Source of the DNA: Galbitalea sp036266835
Lineage (GTDB): Bacteria; Actinomycetota; Actinomycetes; Actinomycetales; Microbacteriaceae
Assembly (NCBI GenBank): GCA_036266835.1
Contig: DATAXD010000072.1
Location: 1-51,107, forward strand
Length of the DNA: 51,107 bases
Direction: 5' to 3'
Under the pieces are notes generated by a model that saw only the letters and a program-made list of their open reading frames with translations, made no database searches and had not been told where the DNA came from. Positions 23,742 to 31,846 of the stretch are shown one piece after another. Within the stretch, counting starts at the first letter, position 1. The number at the start of each line of letters is the position of its first letter. Made by a program: the position numbers and the translations under genes.

Positions 23742-24427
23742 TGCTCAGTCCTGTCTTTCTGTTCGGTTGGGTCGGAAGTGTGAACCTGCCGGAGGTATTC
23801 GTCCAAGAGCGTGCGATCGGCGAGCAGGCCCTGGGTGTACAGCTCGACCTGCACGAGGGAGGTCGATCCGGAGATGTGGCGAATGAGCGCGGCGCCATCG
23901 CTGTAGTCGACCTCGCCGTCGAGAGTCAGCTGCATGATCATGCCGCCGATGGACTGGGTAATCAGCAGTTCCACCCGAGCCCTGGGGTCGACGCTGGGGA
24001 GAAGGACTCCCGACTCGACGGCCTCGGAGACGTAGATCATGGCGTCATCGATCATGCCCCGGAGGAACGCACGGCCGGCCTCACCGCCGTCGCGCACGCT
24101 GCGCAGGATGTAGCCGAAGGTCGGCCCGAAGTCATCGAGCTCGGCGATCATCGCGACCTGTTCGCGCGGGGAGCGGCGCGCGCCCTCGACTTTGATGGCG
24201 AAAACCCGTCGAAGGGCCTCCGCGTCGCACTCCTCGCGAAGTGCATCCTTCGAGCCGAAGTGATGGGTGATGAGCCCCGGACTGACTCCGGCTCGAGCGG
24301 CGATCTCGCGCACAGTAGCATCAAACCCGCTCGCGGCGAAGCAGTCGATCGCGGCATCCCGGATGCGCGCCCGCGCAGTGAAATCCTCGATGGACGAGGA
24401 TCCCGGACCGCGCTCGGCTGTACGCAC
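23738..24427 (-). CDS. TetR family regulator of the ABC exporter
   Basis: A 229-residue regulator from GTG 24427. The helix-turn-helix includes AAIDCFAASGFDATVREIAA then RAGVSPGLITHHFGSKDAL. The C-terminal ligand domain has a TetR_C-like MIDDAMIYVSEAVESGVLLP. Starting upstream at 24466 would translate the operator itself, whereas GTG 24427 has TAGCCT 7 nt upstream and a good -35, giving a leaderless transcript. First gene of the exporter operon, so it represses itself and the transporter. Confidence 0.9.
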   Translation of the reverse strand: MRTAERGPGSSSIEDFTARARIRDAAIDCFAASGFDATVREIAARAGVSPGLITHHFGSKDALREECDAEALRRVFAIKVEGARRSPREQVAMIAELDDFGPTFGYILRSVRDGGEAGRAFLRGMIDDAMIYVSEAVESGVLLPSVDPRARVELLITQSIGGMIMQLTLDGEVDYSDGAALIRHISGSTSLVQVELYTQGLLADRTLLDEYLRQVHTSDPTEQKDRTEQ

Positions 24428-24463
24428 GTATAGCAGGCTATACGCTTGTATAGCCTGCGTCAA
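24427..24463 (-). promoter_or_regulatory. Promoter with perfectly placed operator for the tetR-ABC operon
   Basis: On the minus strand, TTGACG (24463-24458), 17 nt, TAGCCT (24440-24435), 7 nt, then the GTG start at 24427. A perfect 10-bp inverted repeat GCAGGCTATA / TATAGCCTGC (24433-24458, 6-nt spacer) fills the space between and into these boxes, the expected site for repression. Confidence 0.75.
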
Positions 24464-24491
24464 CAATCCCGTTCGCCTCTACGCTTAGTGC

Positions 24492-26054
24492 GTGACCCAG
24501 CTGTCTCGTCGGCACCTTATTGTGCTCGCCGGCGTCAGCCTTCTGGCCGCAGGCTGTGCACCGGTTGCCACCAGGCCCACCTCGAGTCCATCCGCGACTC
24601 CGACCTCCACGCATGGTTCGGGCGGTCCCGGTGTCCCCGACTGGTCGGCGCTCGCCGACGCGATCGCCGGTTCGCTTGCCCTGCCCGCTGACGCCACGTA
24701 CCAGCGGCAGAAGCTCACCGAGAACCCGCGCTGGGATTCCGCTATGCCGTTGGCGGTCCTGAGCGCGAAAACCGCGGCGGATGTCGCAAAGGCACTCGAC
24801 TTCGCCCGAAAATACGAACTACCCATCGCACTGCGCTCGGGCGGCCACAGCTATCCGGGCTACTCGGCCGGGGGTGCGACGGGCACCGGTGTCGCACGGT
24901 CACTGGTGATCGATACCCGACCGCTGGACTCCATTGCATTCGGCGCGAATAATTCGGTGACGATCGGCGCGGGCGCCTCGCTCGCACAGGTCTACAACGC
25001 GGTGGGTGCCCGCGGCCGGGCGCTGGCGGGCGGATCCTGCGCGACCGTCGGCATCGCCGGACTCACGCTCGGCGGGGGTGTCGGCGTGCTGGTTCGAGCC
25101 TATGGGCTGACCATTGACTCCCTCGAGGCGGTCACGATCGTGACCGCGGATGGTCAGCAGCACACCGCGACCGCATCCAGCAATCCCGATCTGTTCTGGG
25201 CGTGCAGGGGCGGCGGCGGCGGTCATCTCGGAGTCGTTACCGAACTGACTTTCTCAACCCTCTCCGCGCCGCAGGTCACGATGTTTGCGCTCAGCTGGCC
25301 GTTTTCCAGCGCGGCCAGCGTCGTCAAGGCCTGGCAGGGCTGGGCGCCATCCGCAGACTCTCGCTTGTGGTCGACACTCAAGCTCCTGAACGGCCCGAAG
25401 TACGGAGCCGAGCCAGGCCTGTTCGTCTCCGGCACCTGGCTCGGTCCCGCATCCGAGCTGAATGCGCAGTTCGCGCCGTTCTTCGCCGCGGCGGGCGCTC
25501 CGGCATCGAACCTGCGCGGAACGCACACCTACCAGGACGCCATGATGCGCTACGCCGGATGCGCGACCATCCCGATCGCACAGTGCACCACCGCCCCGGG
25601 CGGAGAGCTCGTGCGCGAATCGTTCGGCGCGACGTCACACATCGCCTATGAGAGCCTCGATGAGGCAGGCATCGCTCAGCTCATCCAGAAGGTGATCGCC
25701 GCCCGAGCGCTTCCCGGCGTGCGCGAAGCGGGCATCTCGATCGACGCGCTCGGCGGCGTGGTGAGGAACATCGCGCCCGACGCGACCGCGTTCCCGCATC
25801 GTGCGGCGCTCGCCAGTGTCCAGTACACGGCGACCTTCCCCGATGGCACGAATCCGGCTCCTCTCGACGACTACGTGCGCGGATTCCGTTCCGCCATGAT
25901 TCCCTACTGGGGCGAGGGCGCGTACGTGAATTATGCGGATGCGTCACTGCCTAATCCCTCCGCCTCGTATTTCGCGGGCAACGCCGAGCGTCTTCGGGAT
26001 GTCCGGGCGAAATACGATCCCCATGGCTTCTTCACTCAGCCACAGGACTACTAG
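24492..26054 (+). CDS. FAD-linked oxidase lipoprotein (BBE-like)
   Basis: A 520-residue secreted lipoprotein. The signal peptide has lipobox LLAAGC (C22), then a Pro/Ser/Thr-rich linker. The PCMH-type FAD domain contains RSGGHSYPGYS with H119, and GGSCATVGIAG with C183, the His and Cys used for bicovalent FAD attachment in berberine-bridge-like oxidases. The C-terminal BBE segment (YVNYADASLPNP, YFAGNAERLRDVRAKYDPHG) is intact. Probably oxidises a sugar or alcohol at the cell surface. Leaderless: TACGCT, 6 nt, GTG. Divergent from the tetR-ABC operon but with its own promoter. Confidence 0.9.
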   Translation: MTQLSRRHLIVLAGVSLLAAGCAPVATRPTSSPSATPTSTHGSGGPGVPDWSALADAIAGSLALPADATYQRQKLTENPRWDSAMPLAVLSAKTAADVAKALDFARKYELPIALRSGGHSYPGYSAGGATGTGVARSLVIDTRPLDSIAFGANNSVTIGAGASLAQVYNAVGARGRALAGGSCATVGIAGLTLGGGVGVLVRAYGLTIDSLEAVTIVTADGQQHTATASSNPDLFWACRGGGGGHLGVVTELTFSTLSAPQVTMFALSWPFSSAASVVKAWQGWAPSADSRLWSTLKLLNGPKYGAEPGLFVSGTWLGPASELNAQFAPFFAAAGAPASNLRGTHTYQDAMMRYAGCATIPIAQCTTAPGGELVRESFGATSHIAYESLDEAGIAQLIQKVIAARALPGVREAGISIDALGGVVRNIAPDATAFPHRAALASVQYTATFPDGTNPAPLDDYVRGFRSAMIPYWGEGAYVNYADASLPNPSASYFAGNAERLRDVRAKYDPHGFFTQPQDY

Positions 26055-26159
26055 CGATCCGCTACGGCGATGCTGAGCCAAGTCATTGTTCATTCATAGG
26101 CTGCATTCAGTGTCGCGGCGTTGAGTATTCTCATCATCCGTAGGGCTAGGAGCAGGGCC

Positions 26160-27401
26160 ATGACAATCGACAACAACGGGCAGTACGTGCCGGCAGCCGG
26201 TGGTGGCGTCGACCCGAGCCTCTTTGACCCGAACGGTGGCGACCCGACGCCCAGGAAGCCGCGACGCGCCTGGGTTGCTGTCGTTGTCGCCACCGTCGCC
26301 ATCCTGTGCATCGGCGGCCTCGGTACGGCGGTACTCGCGGAGTTCTCGAATTCGACGAACTCCGGCTCGTCATCCAACTCGCCCCAGAATCCGCTCGGGT
26401 CAACCGGTAGCGGCGGCACTGCCAACGGTCCGTTCCAGGGCGGGGGTCGCGCGATCGGGCAGCAGGCGACGGCCGGCGAGTCCATCGCGACTCCCTCAAC
26501 GGCTGCACAGGAGGTTGGCCTCGTCACCATCAACACGGTGCTCGACTACAACGAGGCCGAGCAGGCAGCCGGCACCGGAATGATCATCTCCTCGGACGGT
26601 TACATTCTGACCAACAACCATGTGATCGACGGGGCGTCCAGTATCCGGGTGACGGTCGCCTCGAGCGACACGACCTACACCGCGAAAGTCGTCGGCTCGG
26701 ACAGCACGGGCGACGTCGCGGTCCTGAAGCTGGTCGGAGCCTCCGGACTGCAGACGGTCAACTTCGCGCCCTCGGCAAAAGTCTCGGTCGGCGACTCGGT
26801 CTACTCGGTCGGCAACGCGGAGGGCACCGGACATCTCGTGACCGCGGTTGGTTCGGTTGGCGCCGTCGACCAGGCTCTCACCATCGGCAGCGAGGACTCC
26901 GATTCGACCGAGCACCTCACCGGCATGATCCAGCTTCAATCCGATGTGGTTTCCGGCGATTCCGGGGGTGCGCTGTTCAATAAGAACGGTGACGTCATCG
27001 GCATGGTGACGGCGGCGTCGAGCGGATCGCGCCCAGTGACCGGCGACGCGATCAACATCGCCCAGGTCCTCACGGTCGTCGACCAGATCGAGGCCGGAGC
27101 CGTGTCGAGTGCGATCGTCTATGGCACGCCCTCCTTCATCGGCGTCGACATCCCGACCGAGACCTCGACGCTCGGGGTTCCGATCTCGGCCACCGTGCCC
27201 GGATTCCCGGCGGCAAAGGCAGGCATCGTGCGTGGCGACATCATCACCGCGGTGAACGGTTTCGCGGTAACCAGCGCCACGGCTCTCAGCACAGAGATCC
27301 GCTCGTTCAAGGTTGGCACTTCGGTGTACCTGCACTGGCTGGATTCGACCGGCGGCAAGCACACCGCGCTCGTCACCCTGGTGGCTGGCCCTGCCTCGTA
27401 A
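26160..27401 (+). CDS. HtrA/DegP-like membrane-anchored serine protease with PDZ domain
   Basis: A 413-residue protein from ATG 26160 (AGGAG spaced about 6 nt). One membrane anchor at about 38-60, then a Ser/Asn/Gly-rich linker, and an S1C trypsin-like domain with H154 (TNNHVIDG), D185 (STGDVAVLK) and S268 (VSGDSGGAL). The C-terminal PDZ domain follows from about 320 (VPGFPAAKAGIVRGDIITAV). Extracytoplasmic protein quality control or signalling is likely. Stands alone; an RNA or phage link is not suggested. Confidence 0.93.
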   Translation: MTIDNNGQYVPAAGGGVDPSLFDPNGGDPTPRKPRRAWVAVVVATVAILCIGGLGTAVLAEFSNSTNSGSSSNSPQNPLGSTGSGGTANGPFQGGGRAIGQQATAGESIATPSTAAQEVGLVTINTVLDYNEAEQAAGTGMIISSDGYILTNNHVIDGASSIRVTVASSDTTYTAKVVGSDSTGDVAVLKLVGASGLQTVNFAPSAKVSVGDSVYSVGNAEGTGHLVTAVGSVGAVDQALTIGSEDSDSTEHLTGMIQLQSDVVSGDSGGALFNKNGDVIGMVTAASSGSRPVTGDAINIAQVLTVVDQIEAGAVSSAIVYGTPSFIGVDIPTETSTLGVPISATVPGFPAAKAGIVRGDIITAVNGFAVTSATALSTEIRSFKVGTSVYLHWLDSTGGKHTALVTLVAGPAS

Positions 27402-27425
27402 ACGCGCCGTTTGTAGGCTTGGTGC

Positions 27426-28064
27426 ATGAGACCCAGCGGGCTCGTTGCGGCGACACTGATCGCGCTTCCCTGTCTGCTCCTCGTGGGCTGTGCCCCTGCT
27501 GTACCCGATCCCGCGAGCATTACCGCCGCCCAGCGTAAAGCCGCGACGGATGCCGACCTTTCCAATCGCTGGCAGCTGGTCAGCCCCGGCGATTCGGCGT
27601 TCCCGCGTCCGAAGGTGAAGATCGTCGAATACGTCAACTACCTCGACGAGGGTCGGGTGCTCGCCACATGCATGCGGAACGCGGGATATCCGCACGTCGC
27701 GTGGACGCTCGCCGGCGGGATCGTCGACACCGACATCAAGCCGATCGACAGGTTCCCGGTCGAGGTCGCGATCTACATCTGCGAAGCCAAATACCCGGAT
27801 GATCCGCTGGAGCTCGGCTACCTCAGTGACGCGCAAGAGGAATACCTCTACACCTACTGGGGCTATGAAACGGTGCCGTGCCTGCGATCGCACGGCGCAA
27901 TCGTGAGCGATCTTCCGCCGGTCGGACAGTTTGGCGAGGGCTATGAGGACGTCGGGTCTCTGAACCCCTTCGATCACCTGAAACTGCCGGACGATGTCAG
28001 CCAGGCGTACTTGCTGACCGCGTGCCCGCCGTACCCCGGCGAGGTCTATGCGGAGCATAGGTAA
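27426..28064 (+). CDS. Hypothetical lipoprotein
   Basis: A 212-residue protein with a lipoprotein signal (LIALPCLLLVGC, lipobox LVGC at C22) and four further conserved-looking cysteines (CMRNAGYP, YICEAKYP, VPCLRSHG, TACPPYPG), which could form two disulfides outside the membrane. No family recognised. Leaderless: TAGGCT, 6 nt, ATG. Its last codons and stop (AEHR, TAA) lie inside the first unit of a tandem repeat, so the natural C-terminus may have been altered. Confidence 0.75.
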   Translation: MRPSGLVAATLIALPCLLLVGCAPAVPDPASITAAQRKAATDADLSNRWQLVSPGDSAFPRPKVKIVEYVNYLDEGRVLATCMRNAGYPHVAWTLAGGIVDTDIKPIDRFPVEVAIYICEAKYPDDPLELGYLSDAQEEYLYTYWGYETVPCLRSHGAIVSDLPPVGQFGEGYEDVGSLNPFDHLKLPDDVSQAYLLTACPPYPGEVYAEHR

Positions 28065-28142
28065 ACAAACAGAGCGCGGAGCAATAGGTAAACAAGCAGA
28101 GCGCGGAGCATAGGTAAACAAACAGAGCGCGGAGCATAGGTA
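28052..28142 (+). repeat. Tandem 26-27 bp repeat, about 3.5 units
   Basis: Units start at 28052, 28078, 28105 and 28131 (last one partial, 12 bp). Each begins GGAGCATAGGTAAACAAACA and ends GAGCGC; the second unit has one inserted A and an A-to-G change. The first unit carries the stop of the upstream lipoprotein gene. Confidence 0.9.
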
Positions 28143-28242
28143 GCCCGGCGCGCCCCGGATGCCTGCGCCAGGGGCCGTCCTGTTAGACTTGCACCCGGAG
28201 CAGGCCGGCTAGACGCTGGTCACCGGTGGTGAATTACTGATC

Positions 28243-28288
28243 GGGTCTCGATGCGCGCCGCACGCGGTGCTACTCGACCACCGAGCAG
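28243..28288 (+). repeat. Dispersed palindrome copy in the pnp leader
   Basis: GGGTCTCGATGCGCGCCGC, then ACGCGGTGCTACTCGACC ending ACCGAG. The same element as at 8308, with the GATACGCG half changed to GATGCGCG. Confidence 0.7.
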
Positions 28289-28376
28289 TGACTTTCTACT
28301 GTTGGCCAGACATGCGCCCCGCTATGGGAAGCGCGCCTGTGCACATTTCGTTGTGCGTCGAATCCGCTCCTGATCC

Positions 28377-28401
28377 TTTGCGCACCCGCAGGGTGCGCAA
28401 A
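28377..28401 (+). promoter_or_regulatory. Hairpin in the pnp 5' leader
   Basis: TTTGCGCACCC, loop GCA, GGGTGCGCAAA: perfect 11-bp stem with a 3-nt loop, ending 32 nt before the pnp start codon. It is positioned to affect translation or be an RNase III/PNPase control site. Confidence 0.6.
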
Positions 28402-28433
28402 CACTTGCGTTCTAAAGAGGAGATAGAAACCCT

Positions 28434-30725
28434 ATGGAGGGTCCAGAAATCAAATTCGCCGAAGCCGTTATCGATAACGGCAAGTTCGGCAAGCGAACGG
28501 TCCGTTTTGAGACCGGTCGCCTCGCGCAGCAGGCACAGGGTGCCGTTGCCGCGTATCTCGACGACGAGACGATGATCCTGTCGGCGACGTCAGCCAGCAA
28601 GCAGCCGCGCGACGGCTTCGACTTCTTCCCACTCACGGTGGATGTCGAAGAGCGTTCGTATGCGGCGGGAAAGATCCCCGGGTCGTTCTTCCGCCGTGAA
28701 GGTCGTCCATCGACGGAGGCCATCCTGGTCTGCCGCCTCATCGACCGTCCACTTCGCCCGACCTTCGTCGAGGGCCTGCGCAACGAGATCCAGATCGTCG
28801 TCACCGTTCTTGCTATCGCGCCGGACGAGTTCTACGACGCGCTTGCGATCAACGCGGCATCCCTGTCCACCCAGATCTCGGGACTCCCGTTCTACGGACC
28901 GGTCGCGGGCATCCGGCTGGCACTCATGTCGGGTCACGGCGCTGGCAACGACCAGTGGATTGCCTTCCCGAAGTACTCGCAGCTCGAGGAGGCCGTCTTC
29001 GACCTCACGGTTGCGGGTCGCCTGGTTACCGATGAAAAGGGAAACGAGGATGTCGCGATCATGATGGTCGAGGCCGAAGCTACCGAAGGCAGCTGGGATC
29101 TCATCAAGGCGGGCGCAACGAAGCCCGACGAGACCGTTGTCGCCGAGGGTCTTGAGGCGGCCAAGCCGTTCCTCAAGCAACTCATCAAGGCGCAGCTGGA
29201 GATCGCTGCACAGTCCGCGAAGGCCATCCAGGAGTTCCCGCTGTTCCCGCCCTACAGCCAGGAGACGTACGACGCGGTTGCCGCGCTCGCCTACGACGAC
29301 CTGAAGGGCGTCTACCAGATCGCCGACAAGATCGAGCGCCAGGATGCCGACGACGCGCTCAAGGATCGCGTCAAGGGCCACATCGGCGCCGAGGTCGAGG
29401 CCGAGCGCCTGCCGGCCTCAGCAAACGGTGAGGTCTCGGCCGCCTACAAGTCGGTGTCGAAGAAGATCATGCGCGGTCGCGTGCTCACCGAGGGCATCCG
29501 CATCGACGGTCGCGGGCTCACGGACATCCGTGCGCTCGACGCCGAGGTCCAGGTCATCCCGCGGGTTCACGGCTCGGCGATCTTCCAGCGCGGCGAGACC
29601 CAGATCCTGGGTGTCACCACTCTCAACATGCTCAAGATGGAGCAGCAGATCGACTCCCTGGCCCCGGTCAAGAAGAAGCGCTACCTGCACCACTACAACT
29701 TCCCGCCGTACTCGACCGGCGAGACCGGCCGGGTTGGCAGCCCGAAGCGTCGCGAGATCGGGCACGGCTTCCTGGCCGAGCGCGCACTCGTGCCGGTTCT
29801 GCCGCCGCGCGAGGAGTTCCCGTACGCGATCCGCCAGGTTTCCGAAGCCCTCGGTTCCAACGGCTCGACATCGATGGGCTCCGTCTGCGCATCCACCCTT
29901 TCGCTCCTGAACGCGGGCGTGCCGTTGCGCGCCCCCGTCGCGGGAATCGCGATGGGCCTGATCTCGGACGAGGTCGACGGCAAGACCAGCTATGCGGCCC
30001 TCACCGACATCCTCGGTGCCGAAGACGCGCTTGGCGACATGGACTTCAAGGTCGCCGGCACATCCGAGTTCGTCACGGCGATCCAGCTGGACACGAAGCT
30101 GGCGGGGCTTCCGTCATCCGTCCTGAATGGCGCGCTCAAGCAGGCCAAAGAAGCACGCACGACGATCCTCGCGGTCATCAAGGCTGCCATCGATGCCCCT
30201 GACGAGATGGCGCCCACCGCGCCCCGCGTGATCTCGGTGCAGATTCCGGTCGACAAGATCGGTGAGCTCATCGGACCGAAGGGCAAGACCATCAACCAGA
30301 TTCAGGATGACACCGGAGCCGACATCTCGATCGAAGATGACGGAACCGTGTACATCGGTGCTGTTGACGGTCCGTCGGCGGAGGCGGCACGCGCTGCGGT
30401 CAACGCGATCGCGAACCCGCTCAACCCCGAGATCGGCGAGCGGTTCCTCGGAACCGTCGTCAAGATCGCGACGTTCGGTGCGTTCGTCTCGCTGACACCC
30501 GGTAAGGACGGCCTGCTGCACATCAGCGAGGTTCGTAAGCTTGCCGGAGGTAAGCGCGTCGAGAACGTCGAGGATGTTCTCGCCGTCGGCCAGAAGATCC
30601 AGGTCGAGATCACCAAGATCGACGATCGCGGAAAGCTCTCGCTGGCTCCGGTCGTCGAAGACGGCGAAAGCACCGAGGGTGCTCCCGCGGCATCCGAGGA
30701 CGAGTCGGTTCCGGCGGACGCCTAA
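28434..30725 (+). CDS. pnp: Polyribonucleotide nucleotidyltransferase (PNPase)
   Basis: A 763-residue 3'-to-5' phosphorolytic exoribonuclease. Two RNase PH domains (about 10-160 and 345-560, the latter with IRIDGRGLTDIRALDAEV and the FPPYSTGETGRVGSPKRREI region, here FPPYSTGETGR). A KH domain (IGPKGKTINQIQDDTGADI) and an S1 domain (GERFLGTVVKIATFGAFVSL, DGLLHISEV) complete the family order. The acidic tail ends ESVPADA. Starts MEGPEIKFAEAVIDNG, typical of actinobacterial GPSI/PNPase. Followed by a terminator hairpin. Confidence 0.98.
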   Translation: MEGPEIKFAEAVIDNGKFGKRTVRFETGRLAQQAQGAVAAYLDDETMILSATSASKQPRDGFDFFPLTVDVEERSYAAGKIPGSFFRREGRPSTEAILVCRLIDRPLRPTFVEGLRNEIQIVVTVLAIAPDEFYDALAINAASLSTQISGLPFYGPVAGIRLALMSGHGAGNDQWIAFPKYSQLEEAVFDLTVAGRLVTDEKGNEDVAIMMVEAEATEGSWDLIKAGATKPDETVVAEGLEAAKPFLKQLIKAQLEIAAQSAKAIQEFPLFPPYSQETYDAVAALAYDDLKGVYQIADKIERQDADDALKDRVKGHIGAEVEAERLPASANGEVSAAYKSVSKKIMRGRVLTEGIRIDGRGLTDIRALDAEVQVIPRVHGSAIFQRGETQILGVTTLNMLKMEQQIDSLAPVKKKRYLHHYNFPPYSTGETGRVGSPKRREIGHGFLAERALVPVLPPREEFPYAIRQVSEALGSNGSTSMGSVCASTLSLLNAGVPLRAPVAGIAMGLISDEVDGKTSYAALTDILGAEDALGDMDFKVAGTSEFVTAIQLDTKLAGLPSSVLNGALKQAKEARTTILAVIKAAIDAPDEMAPTAPRVISVQIPVDKIGELIGPKGKTINQIQDDTGADISIEDDGTVYIGAVDGPSAEAARAAVNAIANPLNPEIGERFLGTVVKIATFGAFVSLTPGKDGLLHISEVRKLAGGKRVENVEDVLAVGQKIQVEITKIDDRGKLSLAPVVEDGESTEGAPAASEDESVPADA

Positions 30726-30737
30726 CCAACCGATAAC

Positions 30738-30781
30738 ACGACGATGGCCCGTTCACCTCGCGGTGGGCGGGCCTTCGTCGT
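30738..30781 (+). terminator. Terminator-like hairpin after pnp
   Basis: ACGACGATGGCCCGTTCACC, loop TCGC, GGTGGGCGGGCCTTCGTCGT: long stem interrupted by two mismatched positions. No U-tract follows, so efficiency is uncertain. Confidence 0.7.
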
Positions 30782-30837
30782 TGGTGCCAACCACTCGCGC
30801 GACGGTCTTTGTCTCCGCCGTCACTTAGTGTGGGGTC

Positions 30838-31824
30838 ATGGACGCCGAGGCCGCCGAGACCAGCGAGGCGGTCATCGCGGAAGACCCGCTTGCGCCGGCC
30901 TTCGGTCCGCGCGACCTCGGTGGCACCGGTGCGGTGGTCAGCCCGATCGGCATTGACGGCGCGGTCTTCGGATGGATCGTCGGCGGCGACGAGACGGTCG
31001 AAATTCTCGATGCGTTCGCCGCGGGTGGCGGCAACCTGATCAGCACCGCCGACCATTACGCGGGAGGTCGAAGCGAAGTCATGATCGGCTCGTGGCTGCG
31101 AACGGTCAAGGACCGCGCGAGCATCGTCATCGAAACGCGGGTCGGCCGGCATCCGGATGCGGCCGGGCTGGGCAAGCGCAGCATCCTTCGGGCCGTCGAG
31201 AACTCCTTGACCCGGCTGGGAACCGATTACATCGACTTTCTGTCCTTCGACGGGGAAGACGACAGGACGCCGATCGAGGAGTCGATCGAGACGGCGCAGC
31301 GCCTCATTGACTCCGGCGTGGTTCGCTACCTCTCGGCCGCTCGATTCTCCGCCGATCGGATCAAGGAGGTGGCGCGGATTGCGGCCGCCTCCTCGGCACC
31401 GTCGTTCCGCGTCATCCTCGCCGAGTACAGCCTGATGGACCGCGGCTACTACGAGTCCCGGCTGCAGCCCATCGCGGTCGATCTGGGGAGAGGTGCGATC
31501 GCGCACATGCCACTCGCGAACGGCTACCTGACCGGTCGCTTCCGCACGCGCGACGAGTTACCTCCGAGCGTCATCTACGATGGCGCGGTCAGGCACATGG
31601 GTCGACGAGGGGATCGAGTACTCGAGGCTCTGGTGCCGGTCGCCGCGGAGCTCGGCGAGACGCCGACCCGGGTGGCACTGGCCTGGGTGCTGGTGAAACC
31701 TGGCATCGCCGCGGCAGTCGTGCGGGTCACGGATGCCGACCAGGTCGCCGAAGCCGTTGGCGCCGCAGGGGTGCGCCTTGCTCGGCACCACGTCGCGCTC
31801 CTGGATCGTGTTTCCACGACCTAG
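30838..31824 (+). CDS. Aldo/keto reductase family protein with altered catalytic tetrad
   Basis: A 328-residue TIM-barrel protein of the AKR superfamily (TADHYAGGRSEVMIGSWL, LTRLGTDYIDFLSFDGEDD, TPIEESIETAQRLIDSGVVR). Tetrad D72 and Y74 are present, but the catalytic Lys is Arg (IVIETRVG, R101) and the His is Asp (LSFDGED, D138), by alignment to the usual YIDLYQIHWPD. So the reductase chemistry may be lost or changed; it could be a regulator or carry another activity. Leaderless: TAGTGT, 6 nt, ATG. Confidence 0.82.
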   Translation: MDAEAAETSEAVIAEDPLAPAFGPRDLGGTGAVVSPIGIDGAVFGWIVGGDETVEILDAFAAGGGNLISTADHYAGGRSEVMIGSWLRTVKDRASIVIETRVGRHPDAAGLGKRSILRAVENSLTRLGTDYIDFLSFDGEDDRTPIEESIETAQRLIDSGVVRYLSAARFSADRIKEVARIAAASSAPSFRVILAEYSLMDRGYYESRLQPIAVDLGRGAIAHMPLANGYLTGRFRTRDELPPSVIYDGAVRHMGRRGDRVLEALVPVAAELGETPTRVALAWVLVKPGIAAAVVRVTDADQVAEAVGAAGVRLARHHVALLDRVSTT

Positions 31825-31846
31825 CCGACAGTCAATCCGGTGGTAG

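Larger units (their letters stand above)
28184..28433 (+). promoter_or_regulatory. pnp promoter candidate and long 5' leader
   Basis: TAGACT at 28184-28189 is the best -10 hexamer; no good -35 is seen. A transcript from here would have a leader of about 240 nt that contains the dispersed palindrome 28243-28288 and a perfect 11-bp hairpin 28377-28401, then AGAGGAG before the ATG. The whole 369-bp gap 28065-28433 otherwise holds only the tandem repeat. In other bacteria the pnp leader is an RNase III and PNPase autoregulation target. Confidence 0.4.

Noticed and set aside
24428..24466. Longer N-terminus for the exporter TetR (start at 24466)
   Set aside because: These codons are the operator and -10/-35 boxes; GTG 24427 has the correct leaderless spacing.
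26496..28121. About 540-codon minus-strand open frame over the HtrA-like and lipoprotein genes
   Set aside because: Antisense to two genes with clear signal/anchor and catalytic motifs; no start signal or domain.
28052..28142. Tandem repeats considered as a CRISPR array
   Set aside because: Units are directly adjacent with no unique spacers and no cas genes nearby.
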